This document shows, in pieces, positions 58,150 through 64,000 of a DNA stretch of 64,000 nt. Where the stretch lies: NCBI GenBank assembly GCA_020809705.1, contig CP085826.1, positions 5,952,001 through 6,016,000 of the forward strand, given 5' to 3'. Below the pieces are notes generated by a model. The model was given only the letters and a program-made list of their open reading frames with translations, had not been told where the DNA came from and ran no database searches. The DNA is from Calonectria ilicicola (lineage: Eukaryota; Ascomycota; Sordariomycetes; Hypocreales; Nectriaceae). Positions within the stretch are counted from its first letter, which is position 1. Each line of letters opens with the position of its first letter. The position numbers and the translations under genes were made by a program.

Positions 58150-58979
58150 ATGACTTCTCTCCGTCCACTGAGGGGCGGTTGCCAGTGTGGCCGCAACAAA
58201 TACATCATCGCGATTCCTCAAGAGAGTAGCGCCAAGGCCCAGGTCCTCTTCAATACCGAGCCTGTGCATCGTAAGTGCTTCCAGCTCTGCAACACCGGAA
58301 AACGGTGTACGCTGCAGTGGCGTTGGATCAATTGTTCGACAGAATGAACATGAGGCGCTGACCCGCTCATCCTCCTACAGAGATTCCTCTTGCAACCCCG
58401 CTGGCCGCTTACATCCGAGTCCCGCTTGACTGGTACCACAGCACCACGCTAGCCTTCTTCCCCGACGAGACGCACACTCTCATCCGACGTGTTTACACAC
58501 ACCCGAGCCAGCAACACTCAAAGCGGCACTTTTGTGGTTATTGCGGTACTCCATTGTCCTACTGGTCTGAGGAGCCGCCCACTGAAGCCGAGTACATCAA
58601 TCTCACTCTAGGCAGTCTGTTGAGGGAGGATCTGCGTGATCTTGAGGACATGGGATTGATACCCGAAGAGGGAGAAGACCATTCCAAGCAAGAATCTAGC
58701 CAATCACAAGGCAGTGATGTAGTCGAGAGAAGCACTGCTCTGAGACAGTCATATGGTGTCCCATGGTTTGATGGTATGGTAGAAGGTACAAGGCTGGGCC
58801 GGATGCGCCACAGTCAAGGCATCCAGCGGACACAGGATGGCCGAGTAAAAGTTGAATGGGAAATCATTGAATTCTCCGCCGATGGAGCTGGAGGTAGTGA
58901 AGACGATGTGGAAATGGAGTCGACAGGTCACGGCAAACGGAAGTTGAAGGATAGGGACGATATCGACGATGCCGCTTGA
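58150..58979 (+). CDS. Divergent GFA/CENP-V-domain protein
   Basis: Exons 58150-58270 and 58381-58979 give 239 residues. The first exon holds GGCQCGRNKYII, the first zinc CxC of GFA (glutathione-dependent formaldehyde-activating)/CENP-V folds, and the second the closing HFCGYCGTPLSYW. The middle CxxC pair that normally lies between them is absent: the stretch VHQIPLATPLAAYIRVPLDWYHSTTLAFF has no cysteine. Residues 140-239 are acidic and basic low-complexity with a Glu/Lys-rich, nuclear-signal-like end (HGKRKLKDRDD). The intron is 110 bases with TACAG acceptor. Function is unknown; loss of one zinc suggests a structural rather than enzymatic role. Confidence 0.82.
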
Positions 58980-59904
58980 CCAGAAGAGCAAAGAAAAATA
59001 GTCATAGTGAGAAAATAACTTAGGGGAAGAGGGATTTTCTTTTGTCTCTTTACGAGAGCGAGATGGTGATAGGCGAAGGAAATTACGACGTAAGAGGAGA
59101 AGGTACGATTGAGCGTTCAAGGATTGCATTTTGCAAGCTGGGTTTGAAGAGGATTTATTGTCAAGTGACTTATCTGGTGGCGTTGTACCGACTGAGCCAA
59201 GAACGCCACAGTTTTAGGCTATGAACCGATGTCTTGTGGTGTCGGTTTCTGTTCTAATTACACTTCATGTTGCTTGAAAAGGTGGTTCTAAAAGAGTGAC
59301 AAGCGGAGCCGAGGTAAGTTAGCAAGTAAGGAGTTAAAAATCAATACTTAAACAGAAAAATAAAAAGGGTGCAAGACTCAACAAACAGCCAAACGAACAA
59401 GACAGGTGTAATAATTTGATGATATGGCGTGGCTCAGAAACTTGGAGCGATACATGGCGTTTCGGGCCTCTAAGCCAGCAAAAGATGGCCCGGGAACTGC
59501 GGGGCACCTGCAGTCGGGCCGCTAACCTCCGAGTGGAGATTAGACACACGATGGCCAAACATATATGTAAGACGATAGGTTTCCAGGTGATACGCTTAGC
59601 AATAGTCCCAGGAAGGCACTCAAGTCCGTTTGTATCATCAGAAAGGGGTCCGGAAGGGGATCGAAGAGTACACGTATCAATCACCACATGCCGAGTTTGG
59701 GATTCTGCATGTGCTTCGTTTTTGTCCCGTATCGCGAATCTACTCTGATCAATGTTGAGAAATAAGCCGAAGTTCTGGCGAAGGCGGGTGCCGTGGCGTC
59801 GGAGAGGCGGGCCGAAAAATCGTCGCCCTAACGTTTTGGCTGGGGATGGGCTGACGGTAGCCCTCGGAGCCGAATGAGGATAAAAATGCACAGTTGTATG
59901 TACA

Positions 59905-59931
59905 AGGAAGGAAGGGAGGGAGGGAGGAGAG
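59905..59931 (+). repeat. GGGA purine repeat
   Basis: GGAAGGAAGGGAGGGAGGGAGGAGAG, about six purine tetramers. Confidence 0.8.
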
Positions 59932-60407
59932 AAGGACACATAATCTGTTAAGGATACGAGCCTTGGTTCGCGAGATTGTAGAGCTCGTAAGTAAAATGAA
60001 AGAGAAGCGAATATAGAATAACTCCAGTAAAGATTTGAACTCCGTTGGAGAGAGAGTTAGTTGGAGAGGTGGAAAGTAGTGCAGTCCACCAACAGCAAGA
60101 GCGAAGGTACGAGGCGGGGCAAGTCTCCCCCACTTACACGGTCACTTGGCAAGACCCAGCACCCAATACCCAATACTCTCACCTCTCTCTCAGTGGGCTC
60201 AACCAACCCCCAAGCCCACCCCTCGCATCCGGCAATCCGCGTTTCGCATGCCAGATCCCTTCCCCCCTCGGTCATGACGGTCCGATAAACATTCACTTTT
60301 GCATGCGGCCAAGCCGTGCCAGAACAACACCAGCTTGAGCTATCATGGATGGACCCATGAGCCAGTTGCCAGGGCTTGTGCCTTTACCCTGCAAGGTTCC
60401 CGAGGCA

Positions 60408-60413
60408 TATAAG
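60408..60413 (+). promoter_or_regulatory. TATA element of the GH1 gene
   Basis: TATAAG 193 bases upstream of the ATG, followed by a CT-rich stretch (60420-60520) typical of fungal initiation regions. A plausible core promoter. Confidence 0.5.
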
Positions 60414-60600
60414 ATCGCCTCTAGGCCCGCCTCTCCGCCTCGTGCTCTATCCCACCCATCTTGACTTTTTTTATTCCTAGGCTGTGTTCTGTGTCTGCTT
60501 CGACCTCACTCTTATTTTCTTGCTTATTTAGCTGTGTTGTCTCTTGAGACCAGCACTTCAACTCAAACAACACTTGCTGGCTTGTCAGAGCTCCGTCATC

Positions 60601-62086
60601 ATGCTCTCTCTCCCAAGTGACTTCAAGTGGGGGTTCGCCACTGCCTCGTGAGTTGTTCGATTTGCATCTTCTAGAACCACCATTAACTTGTCTCTGTAGC
60701 TACCAGATCGAGGGCGCCATTGATAAGGACGGTCGCGGCCCTTCCATTTGGGACACCTTCTGTGCCATCCCTGGCAAAATTGCTGACGGCAGCTCTGGTG
60801 TCACTGCCTGTGATTCCTACAACCGTACAGCAGAAGACATTGCACTACTCAAGTCTCTTGGTTCCAAGGCCTATCGTTTCTCTCTCTCTTGGTCCCGTAT
60901 CATTCCCAAGGGAGGCCGCGAGGACCCTGTCAACGAAGCTGGTCTTGTCCATTACCGAAAGTTTGTCGATGACCTCCTCGAGGCTGGAATCACCCCCTTC
61001 ATCACCCTCCTCCACTGGGATGTTCCTGACGAGCTGGACAAGCGGTATGGAGGTCTCCTCAACCGTACCGAGTTTCCACTCGACTTTGAGCACTATGCCC
61101 GTGTAGTTTTCGAGGGAATTCCCCGCTGCAAGAACTGGATCACCTTCAACGAGCCTTGGTGTTCTTCCATCTTGGGCTACAACACAGGTTCATTTGCCCC
61201 TGGTCGCACCTCGGACCGCACCAAGTCGCCAGAAGGTGATTCAGCTCGTGAGCCTTGGATTGCTGGCCACAACCTCATTGTTGCCCATGGACGTGCTGTA
61301 AAAGCTTACCGTGATGATTTCAAGGCCACCAATGGAGGCGAGATTGGCATTGTCCTGAACGGTGATGCCACATATCCCTGGGACCCCAAGGACCCCAAAG
61401 ATGTTGAGGCTGCCAACAGAAAGATTGAGTTTGCTATTTCCTGGTTTGCAGACCCTATTTATTTCGGCGACTATCCTGCCTCGATGCGGGCTCAACTCAA
61501 GGACCGCCTACCCACCTTCACTCCTGAAGAGAGGGCACTTGTTGAAGGCTCCAACGACTTTTACGGAATGAACCACTATACAGCTAACTACGTCCGTCAT
61601 CTCGATGGAGAGCCTCCAGAGGATGACTTCCTCGGAAACCTAGAGCTTAGCTTTGTTAATAAGCGCGGTGACTGTATTGGTCCCGAAACCCAGTCGACCT
61701 GGTTGCGACCTAACCCAACTGGCTTCCGCGATCTACTTGTCTGGCTATCTCGCCGATATGGATTTCCCAGAATGTATGTCACTGAGAATGGCACTAGCAT
61801 CAAAAACGAGAATGATATGCCCAAGGAGCAGATTCTCCAAGATGATTTCCGTCTTCAATACTATGATGACTACGTTAAGGCTATGGCTCAAGCCTCCGCC
61901 TATGACGGTGTCGATGTTCACGGCTACTTTGCTTGGTCTCTCCTTGACAACTTTGAGTGGGCTGAAGGCTATGAGACTCGATTTGGCGTTACATTTGTTG
62001 ATTATGAAAATGGACAGAAACGCTACCCCAAGAAGAGTGCTCAGCACCTCGCACCTCTCTTTGAGAGCTTGATAAAGAAAGAGTAA
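60601..62086 (+). CDS. Intracellular GH1 beta-glucosidase
   Basis: Exons 60601-60647 and 60700-62086 give 477 residues. It starts MLSLPSDFKWGFATASYQIEGA without a signal peptide, so it should be cytosolic. Motifs: acid/base Glu167 in TFNEPW and nucleophile Glu378 in YVTENGTS, plus the GH1 signature WSRIIPKGG and the EWAEGYETRFG aglycone region. From memory it resembles Trichoderma Cel1A/Cel1B, the intracellular enzymes that hydrolyse imported cellobiose or make sophorose and so affect cellulase induction; which of the two is orthologous is not decided here. The TCC Ser codon is formed across the 52-base intron. Convergent with the SBF transporter. Confidence 0.96.
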
Positions 62087-62346
62087 CTTTGCCATACATG
62101 GGAAATGCATGATGGATGACCAGTCCTGTTGGATATTGCGAGAATGCAATGCCAGTACAGTTGATGTCCAAAATTTGGGACAGTGAGTGCTTCATGCAAG
62201 ACCAGGGATTTTATATAACGAATGGTGATTGATCAATGTTTTTGTGGATATATTTGGTACTATTGTTGATGCTTTTTATCCGTTTGCTTAAGCATTGTCT
62301 ACTCGGCCTCCAATTATTCAACCCCTCTTTTTTAGTTAGTACATTA

Positions 62347-63975
62347 TTAAATGCGATTGTCTGTTGTATGTGTCGCTTTTTCGTCGCCTTCATTCTGGCC
62401 GGTGAATTGTTCGCTTTCCTCTTCTACCATGTCTCCTTGTCTGGTATCGTCTTCTGTTTCATCTTCGTGCTCCTTTTGGCCTCTTCGCATATACCACCTG
62501 AAGAAATATACAAGTATTTGTGCCATAAACACCTGCTCTATTGTGTATAACAGCACAGGAATTTGGATATAAGCACGCGTCAGGTCATCTGCCCGAGCCC
62601 ACATAGCACTCGCCAACGGAATTCCGAGGCTGGTCGTCTTTGCAGCACCACAGAAACACACAGCAATAGTCTGCTCTTTGGACATGCGATACGGTCGTAG
62701 GGCGCGTGGGAGAAGTCGGCCCAGGCGAGATGACGACACCTTGTCAACAAGGCTTTGCGGCGGCCGAGCAGTGTAGAAACAAATGACAGTGAAGACAAAG
62801 TATAGCGCAATGTTCATGAACACGTCGAATAGGATATTGCTTGTCGATAGTTTAAACAAGGCGCCGGTGCCAAAGGCTCCTGAGAAAGTGGTCCACACAA
62901 GCAACGCGAGACAAAGAGTTGACACTTTAGCGAGCTTAAGCGTGTTAAGAACCTTGAGTGTCTTGTCTTCCCAACGCCAACGCACAGCCTGTCCAACGGC
63001 AAGAGGGAGTACCACGCTAAGGCCGAGCTGCTTGGCGACATCAGCGTACATGTGGCCGAGAGAGCTTGGGCTCGCAGGTCGCCAGTGCTCAAACTCCTTG
63101 CCCGAGGGAAAGAAGCCGTAGATTAGCAGCGGTGATAGGAAAGAGCCTGCAACATTGCCAATTACGACGGAAATAATGGCTGCAGCATCATCGCCGCCAG
63201 AGTTTCGCGTCATGACAACATTGGAGGCAATGGTTGTGGGGATGCAGGCTGTTGTTAATAAGCCAATGATGATTGGGGGTGATGGTGTTTGAGATTTGAG
63301 ACAACCAGCTGCGATGGAGATGTGAATGACGGCTAAAGGTCACACATCCAGTCTTCATGTTAGCTGATACTTCAGGAGCTCAATCATCGTCAAGTTATTC
63401 TTGCGAAGTGGTTGATTCAATAATAATAACGACAACAACGTACCAAGAATAATAGCCGGGATAACGGCGAAGCTAATTCCCTGCACAATTATGTGCAGCC
63501 GCCAATTCGTGACATTCTTCTTTAATTTCTGTGGGGAGAGCTGCAGCCCGCTCACAAGGAAGATGAAAGCTACGGCCCCATAGAGGATACTATACTCGGA
63601 CCGGATGACACCGCCATGTTGCGCAACGGCTAAGAACAAAACGCGGTTAGTTTCCAAGACGCCGCAGGTGATATCACTCCACCAATTTTTTTTTTCTCTT
63701 AATCATTCATCTCGCTTATTCCCCGCGAACCCTGGACTCGGGAAATCCTTGGGGCGAGAGAGAACATCAGAATAAAATTGGGTGTAGAGCGATAAGGAAA
63801 ACAAGGCAAAAGGAAAAAAAGAGAGAGCGTACATACACGGGAAGAAGTACCCCAGGACGCAGGCAATGGCAAATGCAATAATTAGATACTGGGCAAGGAT
63901 CAGCTTGGCCGCCTTCTTCGCCCAGACTACCGCCGTCGACGGTGCAGACGTTTCCGGACTCTCTCGACTGGCCAT
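62347..63975 (-). CDS. rch1: SBF-family transporter, Rch1 type
   Basis: Exons 63975-63837, 63629-63444 and 63332-62347 on the minus strand give 436 residues. About ten hydrophobic segments: [56 protein letters not shown]..., and [19 protein letters not shown]. Conserved features of the sodium/bile acid cotransporter fold are the [13 protein letters not shown] segment, [20 protein letters not shown] (crossover motif), and [19 protein letters not shown]. The last 50 residues are an acidic cytosolic tail. Yeast YMR034C and Candida Rch1, plasma-membrane proteins linked to calcium homeostasis, are the closest group I recall; the substrate is unknown. It starts 25 bases before the window's end. Confidence 0.92.
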
Positions 63976-64000
63976 GGCTGCAAAGACGTCATAATGGACA

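Larger units (their letters stand above)
58980..60600. other. Intergenic, beta-glucosidase promoter
   Basis: About 1.6 kb with no gene. A GGGA-type repeat lies at 59905-59931. The right part is the promoter of the beta-glucosidase. Confidence 0.5.

Overview
The window is nuclear DNA of a filamentous ascomycete (Pezizomycotina, most likely Sordariomycetes/Hypocreales). Evidence: short introns (about 50-150 bases) with GTRNGT donors, CTRAC-like branch sites and YAG acceptors; 25 protein genes in 64 kb on both strands; a Zn2Cys6 regulator; a filamentous-fungal type GH1 beta-glucosidase; and a cysteine synthase that from memory resembles Aspergillus CysB. No ribosomal RNA, convincing tRNA, transposon, CRISPR or viral sequence was seen. 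Gene models were built by reading exons together across splice sites; every model keeps one open frame and reaches a stop.

Layout. 1-6.4 kb: a gene-poor left end, then an SRA/YDG-domain gene not obvious from any single open frame, a Par14/Pin4-type parvulin, and a divergent pair of 40S ribosomal protein genes (S12 and S22). 6.4-13.5 kb: GT90/CAP10 glycosyltransferase, Paf1, Rer1, mitochondrial enoyl-CoA hydratase. 14.4-21.2 kb: a RING/zinc-knuckle/SH3 protein, cysteine synthase, an unrecognised mitochondrial protein, and mitochondrial ribosomal protein bL19. 23.3-29.1 kb: alpha-actinin with a serine-rich extension, and a Dld2-type D-2-hydroxyacid dehydrogenase. 29.1-33.3 kb is empty, followed by a Zn2Cys6 factor. 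35.9-40.5 kb: proteasome alpha4, a CHY zinc-finger protein and the TFIIH helicase Ssl2/XPB. 40.5-44.7 kb is empty, with a pyrimidine-rich leader before a Trk potassium transporter. 48.4-50.7 kb: VPS9-domain GEF. After another 3.2 kb gap: AMP-forming acyl-CoA ligase, aldo-keto reductase, divergent GFA/CENP-V protein, GH1 beta-glucosidase and an SBF (Rch1-type) transporter at the right edge.

Most genes are housekeeping and there is no biosynthetic cluster. Shared themes are mitochondria (enoyl-CoA hydratase, bL19m, unknown targeted protein, Dld2), RNA polymerase II transcription (Paf1, Ssl2) and translation (S12, S22, bL19m). The points most worth a second look are the stand-alone SRA/YDG protein, the RING-to-SH3 protein, a GFA-fold protein lacking its middle cysteine pair, extremely small coding exons (3, 5 and 7 bases), a GC-AG intron, and the three long gene-free gaps.
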